Source of the DNA: Clostridium sp. BJN0001 | GTDB lineage: Bacteria; Bacillota; Clostridia; Clostridiales; Clostridiaceae | DNA length: 64,000 bases | Direction: 5' to 3' | NCBI RefSeq assembly: GCF_022869825.1 | Contig: NZ_CP094971.1 | Span: forward strand, 807,501 to 871,500 | In this document: one piece after another, positions 27,222 through 36,055 of the stretch | Numbering within the stretch: position 1 is the stretch's first letter | How the letters are laid out: every line of letters starts with the position of its first letter | Made by a program: the position numbers and the translations under genes | The notes under the pieces: model-generated | Told to the model about the DNA's origin: nothing | The model's database searches: none | What the model saw: only the letters and a program-made list of their open reading frames with translations

Positions 27222-28465
27222 TATTCTTGACCTCCAGTAAGTTTTATTTTTTCCCTTTTTATAACAGAATTATCATGCTTATTTAAAAGCTTTATTTCTG
27301 TAAGTTCAGAAGTGTTTTTATCAACTACATAAATTTTGCTTAAATCAGGTGAATATCTTAGGGTTATTCTTTGTTTTGAGTATCTATAATCAACTTCATA
27401 TTCTGTTTCATCTATCATAACTACGTTATCGGCTGATACTCTTCTTTCATATTCAAGTAAAAAGGAAGTTTCAATTTGTTCATCTGTAAGCCTTTTAATC
27501 ATGTGAGATTCCTTGAAAAACCTGTCCTGTGGAGATAGTCCATCTAGAGAAGAATGTATATGCTGATTATAGCTATTAACATATGAAATAAGGCTTATCC
27601 TAAGTTCATCTAAATTATTAAAATCATTCATATTAAGCTGGGACATCCATTGATCTTTTAATGTACGAAACCACCTTTCAATTTTAGCTTTTGATTGTGG
27701 GGTATAGGGTGCACAATAACTAATAGTTGTACCTATTCTAGCTGCTAAAAGTTCCATTTGCTTGTTCTTATATGAAGCACCATTATCAAAGTTTAAGATT
27801 TTAGGTTTCCCGAATCGTGTAACAGCAGATTTTAAAACAGACATAAGATTTACAAAATTATCATTAAAAAATACATCTATTCCTGTTATGTATCTTGAAG
27901 CATCATCAATAAGTGCTATTATGTAAACGCGTTTCTTTTTACCATCTACCTTCAAATAAGGTCCAACGCTGCTGTCACCACACCATACTTCATTTATATG
28001 AGCACGCTCATATCTTTTCATATCTTTATTTTTAGAATATTTATTCTCAAGCTTAAGAACATTAACATACCTATTAATTGTTGAAAGTGAAATATCTCCT
28101 TTAACAATAGTTCCATTGTTAATAAGCTTTTGATAGATAAGTGTTGCTGGGATTCTTGGATATTCTTGTTTTAAATATTTAATCTGTTCTGTAATATCAG
28201 AATCTAATTTACGTGTTCTTCCAGTGTCGCATCGTTTTACAGGTATGAGTGCCTCAAAGCCCTTATTCTTGTAATTGTAATACCAACGTTCAAGAGTAGC
28301 AGCAGCTACCTTAGTATCTTCACCATCTGGAGTCTGATATACTTTGCCTGCGGCATCTCGGAAAAATTGTTTAACACTTTTATTTTCATCATAAGTACCA
28401 CTTATCAGAGGAGCCAAGATTCCGTACCTGAAAAGTGCTATTTCTTTTCTAGTTTTTTCGTCCAT
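27221..28465 (-). CDS. DDE-type integrase/transposase (rve core, Mu-like C-terminus)
   Basis: Transposase of 414 residues. Helix-turn-helix DNA-binding regions are at about 50-150 (TLERWYYNYKNKGFEAL, STINRYVNVL), the retroviral-integrase core at about 165-320 with Asp in WCGDSS, Asp in LNFDNGASY and Glu in SKAKIERWF, and a small beta-barrel Mu C-terminal-type domain (DETEYEVDYRY). Intact and likely functional, but its upstream partner gene is broken by an insertion. Start at 28465 follows AAGGAGG. Confidence 0.9.
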   Translation of the reverse strand: MDEKTRKEIALFRYGILAPLISGTYDENKSVKQFFRDAAGKVYQTPDGEDTKVAAATLERWYYNYKNKGFEALIPVKRCDTGRTRKLDSDITEQIKYLKQEYPRIPATLIYQKLINNGTIVKGDISLSTINRYVNVLKLENKYSKNKDMKRYERAHINEVWCGDSSVGPYLKVDGKKKRVYIIALIDDASRYITGIDVFFNDNFVNLMSVLKSAVTRFGKPKILNFDNGASYKNKQMELLAARIGTTISYCAPYTPQSKAKIERWFRTLKDQWMSQLNMNDFNNLDELRISLISYVNSYNQHIHSSLDGLSPQDRFFKESHMIKRLTDEQIETSFLLEYERRVSADNVVMIDETEYEVDYRYSKQRITLRYSPDLSKIYVVDKNTSELTEIKLLNKHDNSVIKREKIKLTGGQE

Positions 28466-28948
28466 ATTTTGAAAAAGCCTCCTTTGTTTTATTACAATAT
28501 AAGCTTATATCTACATAAATTAACAGTAAAACTAAGTTATGTGGTTTTACGAAAATAAAATATTATTGATGCATTTAATTTGCATAAATTGTCTTTTAAA
28601 GTTTTTTAAACATTGCTTTGAAATACTTAAATCTAATGAAATTTTAAATGAAGTAATACGTTCCTTCCAATGCTCTAGATATTGTTTTATTATATAAAAA
28701 ATATTGCTTTCATCGATAAATTCATTAGCTATCATAATGGGTTCAAAAGAAGCTTTGGAATTATAAGCATTAATAATTGAAATATGATCACATAAAAGAA
28801 TTTGAGAATAAGGTACAATACACTCTGGAAATATAGCATGAGTTTTATTGCAACATGTACACTTTGCTCTAAGAATTGTTATAGATATCTTGCCATCACT
28901 GTTTTTAACAGTTCTCTTGTAATAACCATGCTTTACAAGCTGCCCGGA

Positions 28949-30481
28949 CAATGTCGTCAACTTAGTAGATTAAGCTATGCAAAAATAAATTGAAAGAAAT
29001 CATTTTTGATGTCTATTTTAATTTATCTTAAAAAATGGTACACTAAATAAATCCACTGGATAAAGTGAATTTTAAATATGTATTTATTTATATTTAATAT
29101 TAAAAACAGGATTTAATATTATGATGGTGCTTTTTTCTTGGATGTTTGTTTTTGCGCTCACAAGATCGGTTGCAACGTATTTGTGAGCGTATTTTTATAG
29201 CTTTTTCAAGTATTAATTCTAACAGCTTATTTCTTAATCTAGATTTAACTAATAAAGCTATAATTCGTTTGAATACCTGTCCCAAAATAAAATTCCTATT
29301 TGATTGATATATTGAATTTAAATCTTTATCCTTATTATCATTTGATATCGCAGCATCGGCATCTTTTTTTATAAGAGCTGCAATCATCGATAAATAAATA
29401 GAAACGTAAAAATCTTGCTTTATGGCAATTGGCTTAGTACCTGAAAATTCTTCGATTTTAAGACTGCATTTTAATTCTTTATATTTAGATTCAACGCCCC
29501 ATCTTAAGAAATAGAGTTCTTTGAATTTTAAAGGCGTAATAGTATCATCATAGATGTTAGTCACTAAAGTTTCTGTCACCTCATCTGACAGCTTAACTTT
29601 TACTACTCTTATTTTTTTTATTTCACCTTTAACTTTATATTTTAAAATAAAGTCAGGGGAATCTATTGATTGTGCAAGTTTAAAAGATGTTGATACTCGC
29701 ATTAAAAATAGTAATTCCTTGGAATTTAAATAATCAAACATATCATATGAAGGATAGCCTCTATCAAAAATAACAATGCTTTTTCGAGGACAGAATTTAT
29801 CTCCTATTGACTCTATATGTTGTTTTGCAATATGTCTTTCACTTGTCTTATATTTAGTAATTCTAGAATCTACAATAATGTCATTTAATACATCATATAA
29901 GGCTGACGCCGTCGCAATAGCAGTTCTTGTCTTATTTTGATTACTGCTTAATCCAAAATATTCACCACATTCTTTTGTATCTGGCACTTGTAGACTAGTT
30001 CCATCTACAGCTAGAATATTAAAACCATTCCAAGTGTTTAAATTTTTATTTATACTATAAAATTTATCAACAAAAAGTCTGCATAATTCATTAAAGGCTT
30101 CTGGTGATATATTTTGTCTTGCCTTAGAAAATGCTTGTTTTGTTATTGACGGAAATTTTAAACATTTATGATCTTCAATAAAATTATCAATTTCAGAAGA
30201 GATGGATTTTCGCAATGCGGAGCAAATAAAATGAACCGTATTTGAAAAGGATAGTTTTCTATTCCTTGAGAATGAGTTACCTAAGCTGTATGCTTCTTTG
30301 TACTCACTTGAAGTAATTAAATCGTTTGTTTCTTTTAAAATTAAAGATAATAATCTAGTATTTTTCATAATGTAAAACCTCGCTATAAATTTATTTCTCT
30401 ATAGCGAGGCTGCAAAATTTTCCACTATTGTCAAGTGTTTTTTTTATTAAATTATCATTTTCTCTTAAGTTGACGACATTG
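28949..30481 (-). mobile_element. IS4-family insertion sequence, copy 1
   Basis: Element of 1533 bp with perfect 16-bp terminal inverted repeats CAATGTCGTCAACTTA, carrying one transposase gene. It is flanked by the 10-bp direct repeat GCTGCCCGGA (28939-28948 and 30482-30491; 11 bp if the next C is counted). It appears identical to the copy at 55579-57111 in the opposite orientation. Confidence 0.95.
29100..30368 (-). CDS. IS4-family transposase
   Basis: Transposase of 422 residues. Catalytic Asp residues are in LAVDGTSLQVPD and VIFDRGYPSYDMF, and the IS4 signature Y-(2)-R-(3)-E-(6)-K is perfect in YFLRWGVESKYKELK. The C-terminus is basic. A 10-bp hairpin covering the ribosome-binding site lies just upstream (30378-30409). 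The encoded protein is the same as at 55692-56960, so both copies are recent and potentially active. Confidence 0.95.
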   Translation of the reverse strand: MKNTRLLSLILKETNDLITSSEYKEAYSLGNSFSRNRKLSFSNTVHFICSALRKSISSEIDNFIEDHKCLKFPSITKQAFSKARQNISPEAFNELCRLFVDKFYSINKNLNTWNGFNILAVDGTSLQVPDTKECGEYFGLSSNQNKTRTAIATASALYDVLNDIIVDSRITKYKTSERHIAKQHIESIGDKFCPRKSIVIFDRGYPSYDMFDYLNSKELLFLMRVSTSFKLAQSIDSPDFILKYKVKGEIKKIRVVKVKLSDEVTETLVTNIYDDTITPLKFKELYFLRWGVESKYKELKCSLKIEEFSGTKPIAIKQDFYVSIYLSMIAALIKKDADAAISNDNKDKDLNSIYQSNRNFILGQVFKRIIALLVKSRLRNKLLELILEKAIKIRSQIRCNRSCERKNKHPRKKHHHNIKSCF

Positions 30482-30636
30482 GCTGCCCGGACCTTCCGCA
30501 GGAACAAGTAAGTTTGTGAAAATCTATGTCTTTAATAAATTTATCATAGGATTTTTGCGTTAATGACTTGATTTTTGAATCTAAATTAGATATAATTTTT
30601 GTATCATAAATATTAGTTATCATAGAATTTATGGTT

Positions 30637-30682
30637 AGCAGAGCAACAAAACTTTGGTCGGTGGTGTTGCTCTGCTTTTTTC
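30637..30682 (+). terminator. Rho-independent-type hairpin
   Basis: AGCAGAGCAACA pairs perfectly with TGTTGCTCTGCT (12 bp, 16-base loop), followed by six T residues on the plus strand. No plus-strand gene remains upstream of it, so it may belong to a lost gene or to the transposon end. Confidence 0.6.
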
Positions 30683-30722
30683 CTTTCTAAGAATAATATA
30701 AAATAATAATATACTAAAAAAG

Positions 30723-30772
30723 GCAAGCATTAAATACTTTGACTAAAATTTAGTCATGCAAATAATGCTTGC
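30723..30772. repeat. Nested inverted repeats
   Basis: Outer arms GCAAGCATTA and TAATGCTTGC (10 bp) enclose a 17-base palindrome TGACTAAAATTTAGTCA. Could be a cruciform, a terminator or part of a transposon end. Confidence 0.55.
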
Positions 30773-30831
30773 TCTTTATTTATTTTGAAGATATTTAAAT
30801 TTTTTAACATCATATAAAATGCTATTCTATA

Positions 30832-31875
30832 ATGGATGTTATAGAACTTATAGGAAAAGTACCTGATAAAAAAATAAAAGAAAATGGTCCAAAACTTCAC
30901 GAATATATAAAGGAAATGAATAAAAAGACATTTGGAAATAAGAACCTTCTTACAGTAGGAGAAGCATGGTGTGCAGGAATTAATGAGGCTGAGAAGTATT
31001 CAAATCCTGATGGCAGCGAATTGAGCATGATTTTTCAATTTGAACATATATGTTTAGATCAGCAGGAAGGAAAAGAAAAATGGGATGTAAAACCATTAAA
31101 TTTACTTGATTTAAAAAGAGTTCTATCAAAATGGCAGACTGAACTTGACGGAAGAGGATGGAACTCACTTTTCTGGAATAATCATGATTTGCCTAGAATT
31201 GTATCACGATGGGGAAATGATAAAAAGTATCGTAAAGAAAGTGCAAAAATGCTTGCAACCATTTTACATGGAATGAAAGGAACACCATATATATATCAAG
31301 GCGAAGAACTTGGCATGACTAATGTTAAATTTGATGATATAAAAGACTATAAAGATATAGAAACATTAAATATGTATGATGAAAGACTTAAAAAAGGATA
31401 TAAAAAATCTGAAATAATGGAATCTATCTATAAAAAGGGTAGAGATAATGCAAGAACTCCAATGCAGTGGAATAAAAATGAAAATGCAGGATTTTCAAAA
31501 GGCACTCCTTGGATAAAAGTAAATAGAAATTATAAGGAAATAAATGCAGAAGAAGAGATAAAAGATCATAATTCAGTATTTAATTATTATAAGAAATTAA
31601 TATCTATAAGAAAGAAAAACGATGTTATAGTATATGGAAAATATATAGAACTTGCAAAAGATGATGAAAATATTTTTGCATACTTAAGGGTTCTAAATGA
31701 TGAAAAAATACTTGTTGTTTGTAATTTCAGAGAAAATGAAAATGAATTTTCTCTTGATCACAATATACAATATAATAGGAAAGAATTATTAATTTCAAAT
31801 TATGATATTAAAGAAAATAATATTAATAATATAAAATTAAGACCATACGAAGCTAAAATGTATAAACTAGATTAA
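30832..31875 (+). pseudogene. Oligo-1,6-glucosidase / trehalose-6-phosphate hydrolase (GH13), 5'-truncated
   Basis: Only the C-terminal two-thirds (347 residues) of a GH13 alpha-glucosidase is present; full enzymes have about 550. The frame begins exactly at the nucleophile strand (MDVIELIGK, normally GFRMDVI), and retains the acid-base Glu in VGEAWCAG, the third Asp in WNNHDLPRIVSRWG, the TPYIYQGEELGMTN block and the C-terminal beta domain. The N-terminal half of the barrel is missing and no plausible ribosome-binding site precedes the ATG, so it is a remnant. The break lies next to the transposon at 26.4-30.7 kb, which probably caused the deletion. Confidence 0.85.
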
Positions 31876-31901
31876 AAAGAATTAAGCTATAAATTAAAGA
31901 A

Positions 31902-31947
31902 GGCGTTATAAGATTTTGAATGTAATTATCTTATAACGTCTTTTTTA
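31902..31947. terminator. Bidirectional terminator hairpin
   Basis: GGCGTTATAAGA pairs with TCTTATAACGTC, followed by TTTTTTATTT on the plus strand. The minus-strand nitrilase gene ends inside its right arm. Confidence 0.8.
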
Positions 31948-32720
31948 TTTAAAAGATGATGGAAGTTTATTTCTTTTTCAAAATTACTGCAAATAATATT
32001 AGATTTTAAATTACTTGTTTCTATTTCAGAAATACTTACAATAACTTCATTTTTAATTGCATCAGTTAATTTGGTGCCGGATTTATCAAAAATTGTACTT
32101 TTACCTAAAAAGTATGCATCTATGTTGGATAAATTTTCATTGCCGACTCTATTACATAATACAAGTGGTGTTAAATTTTCTATAGCTCTTATTCGAGCAA
32201 TATCAAAGCTTGTATTACCTCCAAAATTTGAAAGTGCACATAAAAGATTTGCACCTTGTAAAATTTGTTCTCTTGATATTTCAGGAAACCATAAATCAAA
32301 ACATATCTGAACTCCAATTTTAATTCCCCTAACGTCAAATACTTTATTTTCTTTGCCACGTGAAAATAATTTTTTTTCTAAATCTGATAGATGAATTTTT
32401 CGGTATTTACCAATATACTTATTATTGTCAACAATGACAGCAGTGTTATAAATTTTATTATTTTCCAATTCTGGCATACCAAAAATAATTGCACAATTAT
32501 GTTTCTTAGAAATTTTTTTCATATCGTTAACTATACTGCTATTATTTATTTCTTGTGCAAATTGTTTTAATTCATTTTTATCTTTAAAAAGATAACCAGA
32601 TGTGCATAATTCAGGTAGTACCCATAAATCAGCAGTATTATTATTAATAAGTGAATCAATAACATTAATATTTTCTTTAGAATTATGTTTAACATCAAAT
32701 TGCATAAAACCTATTTTCAT
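31926..32720 (-). CDS. Carbon-nitrogen hydrolase (nitrilase/omega-amidase family)
   Basis: Cytosolic amidase-type enzyme of 264 residues. The Glu-Lys-Cys catalytic triad is visible: Glu in WVLPELCTSGY (about 42), Lys in GKYRKIHLSDLE (about 110) and Cys in VQICFDLWFPEISR (about 140). Substrate cannot be told from sequence; related enzymes hydrolyse omega-amides, carbamoyl groups or nitriles. The final residues are encoded within the terminator stem, which may mean that the C-terminus was extended past an older stop. Confidence 0.88.
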   Translation of the reverse strand: MKIGFMQFDVKHNSKENINVIDSLINNNTADLWVLPELCTSGYLFKDKNELKQFAQEINNSSIVNDMKKISKKHNCAIIFGMPELENNKIYNTAVIVDNNKYIGKYRKIHLSDLEKKLFSRGKENKVFDVRGIKIGVQICFDLWFPEISREQILQGANLLCALSNFGGNTSFDIARIRAIENLTPLVLCNRVGNENLSNIDAYFLGKSTIFDKSGTKLTDAIKNEVIVSISEIETSNLKSNIICSNFEKEINFHHLLNKKDVIR

Positions 32721-32824
32721 CTTGCTAACCCCATTTCTTTTACTTAAATTATACTATATAGAATAAAAGGGTGGACATATATTATATTAAAGTATATATT
32801 TTTTGAATTAATTAAATCAAAAAG

Positions 32825-32865
32825 GCTGTATTAAATTAAGATATTAATTTAATACAGCTTTTTTT
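32825..32865. terminator. Strong hairpin with T tract, probably bidirectional
   Basis: GCTGTATTAAATT pairs perfectly with AATTTAATACAGC (13 bp, 8-base loop), followed by seven T residues on plus; an A run precedes it, so it also terminates the minus-strand gene at 32959-33252. Confidence 0.8.
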
Positions 32866-32958
32866 GCTTGATTAAGCTGGTAGTTGTAGATGCGAGCCTG
32901 TTTTTATACGAGGATAGAAGATTATGCTCATAATCTTCTAAAAGTCCTTAGTTCCAAT

Positions 32959-33252
32959 TTAATCTAATGCATCTACATATTTTTTAGCTTCAATTAAAGA
33001 CATTTGCGTGTGCTCACGAATTGTTTTAACAGCTTTTACTTCTTTTCCTGCTTGCTTCAGATGAGTTGCAAGCTGTTTTACTTCATCGGAAACCCAATAA
33101 GATGAGAGATTATCATAACCGGTAAGTTTGGCTAATTGATTTATTCGTTCTTCTTGACTTTTGACACGTTTCTTTAATGCTGAAATTTCATTAAAGATTA
33201 GTACGCCAGAAATAATTAACAACAGAAAAACAATAGATTCCATTTGAATCAT
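32959..33252 (-). CDS. Membrane-anchored protein with ribosomal L7/L12 C-terminal-like domain
   Basis: Protein of 97 residues: an N-terminal membrane helix (residues 5-22, SIVFLLLIISGVLIF), a coiled-coil stretch (ALKKRVKSQEERINQLAKLTG), and a C-terminal fold like the L7/L12 C-terminal domain (GKEVKAVKTIREHTQMSLIEAKKYVDAL). In real L12 this surface binds translation factors; here the role is unknown. Start 33252 follows AAGGAGTGG closely; a second ATG three codons later is possible. Confidence 0.75.
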   Translation of the reverse strand: MIQMESIVFLLLIISGVLIFNEISALKKRVKSQEERINQLAKLTGYDNLSSYWVSDEVKQLATHLKQAGKEVKAVKTIREHTQMSLIEAKKYVDALD

Positions 33253-33320
33253 TCCACTCCTTTATATCACAAAATACAATAAAAAAGACCTAACTTTCTC
33301 TTATCGAAAATTAGGTCTAA

Positions 33321-33407
33321 TGGTGCCGCTGACCGGATTCGAACCGGTACGATATCACTACCAGCGGATTTTGAGTCCGCCACGTCTGCCAGTTCCATCA
33401 CAGCGGC
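33321..33407 (-). tRNA. tRNA-Leu (anticodon CAA)
   Basis: On the minus strand GCCGCTG at the 5' end pairs with CAGCGGC before ACCA. The anticodon arm is GCGGA-CTCAAAA-TCCGC, giving anticodon CAA for UUG codons. The T arm ACCGG-TTCGAAT-CCGGT is intact, a long variable arm is present as in type II tRNAs, and CCA is encoded. Confidence 0.96.
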
Positions 33408-33494
33408 AAATAACATTAAATATAATACCATAAAAATATATTTATATCAATAAAAAAAAGTTGTAAAATCATATAAAAATTTTTATAAATAGTA

Positions 33495-33540
33495 TTGAAA
33501 AACTAAATGAAAAGTATTATACTATGTGTAAAGGTTAACA
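33495..33540 (+). promoter_or_regulatory. Promoter with cre-like operator upstream of the maltodextrin operon
   Basis: TTGAAA -35 (33495-33500), 17-base spacer and TATACT -10 (33518-33523). Directly downstream, 33527-33540 reads TGTAAAGGTTAACA, which differs from a standard catabolite-responsive element of the amyO type mainly by one central base. Its place over the transcription start fits CcpA-mediated repression by glucose. A leader of about 200 bases without further clear structure follows. Confidence 0.6.
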
Positions 33541-33751
33541 AAAGCAGGCACTTTATTAAGCCAATGTAAACAATTAAATAAGAGATTAAATGGAAGAATT
33601 TAGTGCTTATATGCTATCATATTATTAAGGTAGCAAAATTATTTTATCTATTTCGGCATCGATTCCATTTTACAAATCTTGATTATAACTTAATTTTTAT
33701 TAAGTTAAATATAAATTTGAACTTTATTTTACTAACTAGGGGGAATTAAAA

Positions 33752-34960
33752 ATGATTAAGAAGACAAAAATGTTAGCATTAGTTATGGCCGCAACATTAG
33801 CTGCTGGTACATTAGCAGGTTGTGGTTCAAGCAAATCTGAAGGTGAAGATAAAACATTAACAGTATGGTCACATCTTACAGATGCAGAAGTTGAAGCACT
33901 TCAGCCAGTAGTAGAGAAGTGGTCAAAAGATAACGGAGTAGCTGTTAAGTTACAAGCAGATAAATCTGACATGCAGGCTTTTATACAAGCTGCAAATAGT
34001 TCTAAAGGACCAGACATAATGTTTGGACTTGCTAATGATAACTTAGGAACATTCCAAAAAGCAGGAACACTTGCAGAAGTTCCAGAAGGAATTATTAATG
34101 AGGATGAATACACTTCAAAGAATGTTGTAGATGCAGTTACATTAGATGGAAAACAATATGCAGTTCCAATAGCTCAGGAAACAATTGCTTTATTCTATAA
34201 TAAGGACAAGGTTAAAGAAGTTCCAAAGACTATGGAAGAAGTTGTAGAATTAGGAAAGACAGTAGGATTTAGATATGCAGTAGCTGATTTCTATAGATCA
34301 TTTGGATTTTTATCAGCACAGGGTGGATATGTATTTAAAGATAATAACGGAACATTAGATCCATCAGATATTGGACTTGGAAATGAAGGAGCTGTTAAAG
34401 GATATCAATTCATTCAAGATTTAGTTGTTAAAAATGAATTAATGGCACCAGATATTACAGATGATATCGCTAAAGGAGATTTCCAATCAGGAGCTAGTGC
34501 ATTCTATATTTCAGGACCTTGGGATATACAGACATTTAAGGATGCAGGAGTTAACTTTGGAGTTGTTCCAATGCCAACATTAGGTGGAAAGAACGTTTCA
34601 ACATTCATGGGAGTTCAGGCTGCATTTGTAAGTTCTAAATCTAAGAATAAAGATTTAGCTTGGAAATTAGTTAAATACTTAACTGAAAATTCAACAGATG
34701 CATTAGTTGAAAAAGGAAACAGAATTCCAGCAACTAAAGCAGGTGTTGAAAGTGATACATTTAAGAATAGAGAAAACATGGATCAGTTCCTAGCACAAGC
34801 TAAACTTGCTACACCAATGCCTAATATTTCAGAAGTACAAGCTATGTGGGGACCAGGTGAAGATGGAATCAAAGCTCTTGTAAGTGGACAATTAGATGCT
34901 CAAGCTTGCGGAGATCAAATTGTAGCTCAGATTAAAGAAGGAATTGCTCAACAGAAATAA
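33752..34960 (+). CDS. Maltose/maltodextrin ABC transporter substrate-binding lipoprotein
   Basis: Family-1 extracellular solute-binding protein of 402 residues. A lipoprotein signal peptide with lipobox LAGC (Cys about residue 24) is followed by the MalE-type core: LTVWSHLTDAEVEALQPVVEK, YAVPIAQETIALFYNKD, and the late WKLVKYLTEN and GNRIPATKAG blocks. It delivers maltodextrins to the permeases encoded downstream. Start ATG follows AGGGGG. Codon use (ACA, GCA, frequent CCA) and the strong ribosome-binding site suggest high expression, helped by a stem-loop after the gene. Confidence 0.9.
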   Translation: MIKKTKMLALVMAATLAAGTLAGCGSSKSEGEDKTLTVWSHLTDAEVEALQPVVEKWSKDNGVAVKLQADKSDMQAFIQAANSSKGPDIMFGLANDNLGTFQKAGTLAEVPEGIINEDEYTSKNVVDAVTLDGKQYAVPIAQETIALFYNKDKVKEVPKTMEEVVELGKTVGFRYAVADFYRSFGFLSAQGGYVFKDNNGTLDPSDIGLGNEGAVKGYQFIQDLVVKNELMAPDITDDIAKGDFQSGASAFYISGPWDIQTFKDAGVNFGVVPMPTLGGKNVSTFMGVQAAFVSSKSKNKDLAWKLVKYLTENSTDALVEKGNRIPATKAGVESDTFKNRENMDQFLAQAKLATPMPNISEVQAMWGPGEDGIKALVSGQLDAQACGDQIVAQIKEGIAQQK

Positions 34961-34986
34961 GTTCCAAAATTTAATTATATAGAGAA

Positions 34987-35017
34987 ATATAAGAGGAGGC
35001 ATAACCTCCTCTTATAT
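34987..35017 (+). other. Perfect intercistronic stem-loop after the binding-protein gene
   Basis: ATATAAGAGGAGG pairs with CCTCCTCTTATAT (13 bp, 5-base loop) without a downstream T tract. Such stems between malE-type and malF-type genes stabilise the upstream mRNA so that binding protein exceeds permease. Confidence 0.75.
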
Positions 35018-35114
35018 AATAATTGGACTGATTAAATGTTTACATAATGATGTTCGAATTATTAATTTTATTATGAGAACTTATTACTTGACCGAGAAAG
35101 AAGGAGGAAAATAA

Positions 35115-36053
35115 ATGAGCAAAAAGAATTCTAATAAACCTAAAAAAGATCACTTATTAAGAGCATTAGGATATTTATCACCAGCACTTATATCTATAAT
35201 TATTTTTACTGTAATGCCAATAATATATACAGTATATATTGCCTTTACAGATTATACTATGTATTCACAGGATAATATAAGTTTTGTCGGAATAGCAAAT
35301 TTTATTGAAGTATTCAAAGGACCTTTTAGTGAGGTATTCTTCCCTGTATTTATATGGACAGTTGTCTTTGCAATACTTTCAACACTTGGATGTTTCTTCT
35401 TAGGACTATTTATGGCTATACTATTAAATAATCCAAATATAAGAGAAAGAAACTTTTACAAAGCAATATTAATCATTCCATGGGCACTACCTGCAACAGT
35501 TGCAATACTTTCATGGCAAGGACTTTTAAATGGAAGTTATGGTGCTATAAATAATTTACTTATGGCATTACACTTTATTTCAAAACCGATACCATGGCTT
35601 ACTACTGCATTATATGCAAGAAGTGCGATAATCATAGTTAATATTTGGCTAGGATTCCCTTACATGATGAATATTTGCTTAGGAGCTCTTCAGTCAATAC
35701 CAGAAGTTTACTATGAAGCAGCTGATGTTGATGGAGCTAATAAATTTACAAAGTTTAAGAAAATTACATTACCATCAATAGCTCAAACAGCTTATCCTTT
35801 ACTTATTTCATCATTTGCATTTAATTTTAATAACTTCGGTTCAGCGTTCTTAATCACAGGCGGAGGTCCTGCAAGACCAGGTACTCAGTTTGCTGGTTAT
35901 ACAGATATTTTATCATCTGTAAACTATAAACTTTCAACACAATTCGGAAGATTTGAAATAGCTTCTACAATAAGTATTATTATATTTGTTATCTTAGCAA
36001 CTATTTCATACATTCAGATGAGAATGTCAGGACAATTTGAGGAGGTTGATTAA
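35115..36053 (+). CDS. Maltodextrin ABC transporter permease, MalF type
   Basis: Inner-membrane permease of 312 residues with six to seven helices. The EAA loop is YYEAADVDGANKFTKFKKITLP (about residues 200-220), the segment that docks with the shared ATPase. It lacks the long periplasmic domain of E. coli MalF, as usual in Firmicutes. Start ATG follows AGGAGG; the stop is two bases before the next ATG. No ATPase gene is in the operon; a MsmX-type ATPase encoded elsewhere is expected. Confidence 0.9.
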   Translation: MSKKNSNKPKKDHLLRALGYLSPALISIIIFTVMPIIYTVYIAFTDYTMYSQDNISFVGIANFIEVFKGPFSEVFFPVFIWTVVFAILSTLGCFFLGLFMAILLNNPNIRERNFYKAILIIPWALPATVAILSWQGLLNGSYGAINNLLMALHFISKPIPWLTTALYARSAIIIVNIWLGFPYMMNICLGALQSIPEVYYEAADVDGANKFTKFKKITLPSIAQTAYPLLISSFAFNFNNFGSAFLITGGGPARPGTQFAGYTDILSSVNYKLSTQFGRFEIASTISIIIFVILATISYIQMRMSGQFEEVD

Positions 36054-36055
36054 TA

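Larger units (their letters stand above)
28547..30623 (-). pseudogene. DUF6431 zinc-ribbon protein, split by an IS4-family insertion
   Basis: Two parts rejoin into one frame of about 177 codons when the insertion (28949-30481) and one copy of the 10-bp target repeat are removed. The 5' part (30623-30482) reads from ATG through DIDFHKLTCSCGRSGQ, and the 3' part (28948-28547) continues with LVKHGYYKRTVKNSDGKI and RAKCTCCNKTHAIFP. The CSCG and CTCC pairs form the zinc ribbon. It is the first gene of the three-gene transposon and probably a DNA-binding accessory protein. The short ORF that begins in the IS end is an artefact of the junction. Confidence 0.8.
26374..30700 (-). mobile_element. Three-gene DDE transposon (DUF6431, rve-type transposase, ATPase), interrupted by an IS4-family element
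   Basis: On the minus strand the gene order is a zinc-ribbon DUF6431 gene, a DDE transposase with an integrase core, and an ExeA/TniB-like AAA ATPase. The first is split by an IS4-family insertion with a 10-bp target duplication. The outer ends are approximate: I could not identify convincing terminal inverted repeats. The right side runs into a 5'-truncated glucosidase gene, so the element or a later deletion removed chromosomal DNA there. Confidence 0.6.

Noticed and set aside
28547..28960. Complete 137-residue gene beginning MTTLSGQLVKHG
   Set aside because: The first four codons come from the IS end; it is the 3' part of the split DUF6431 gene.
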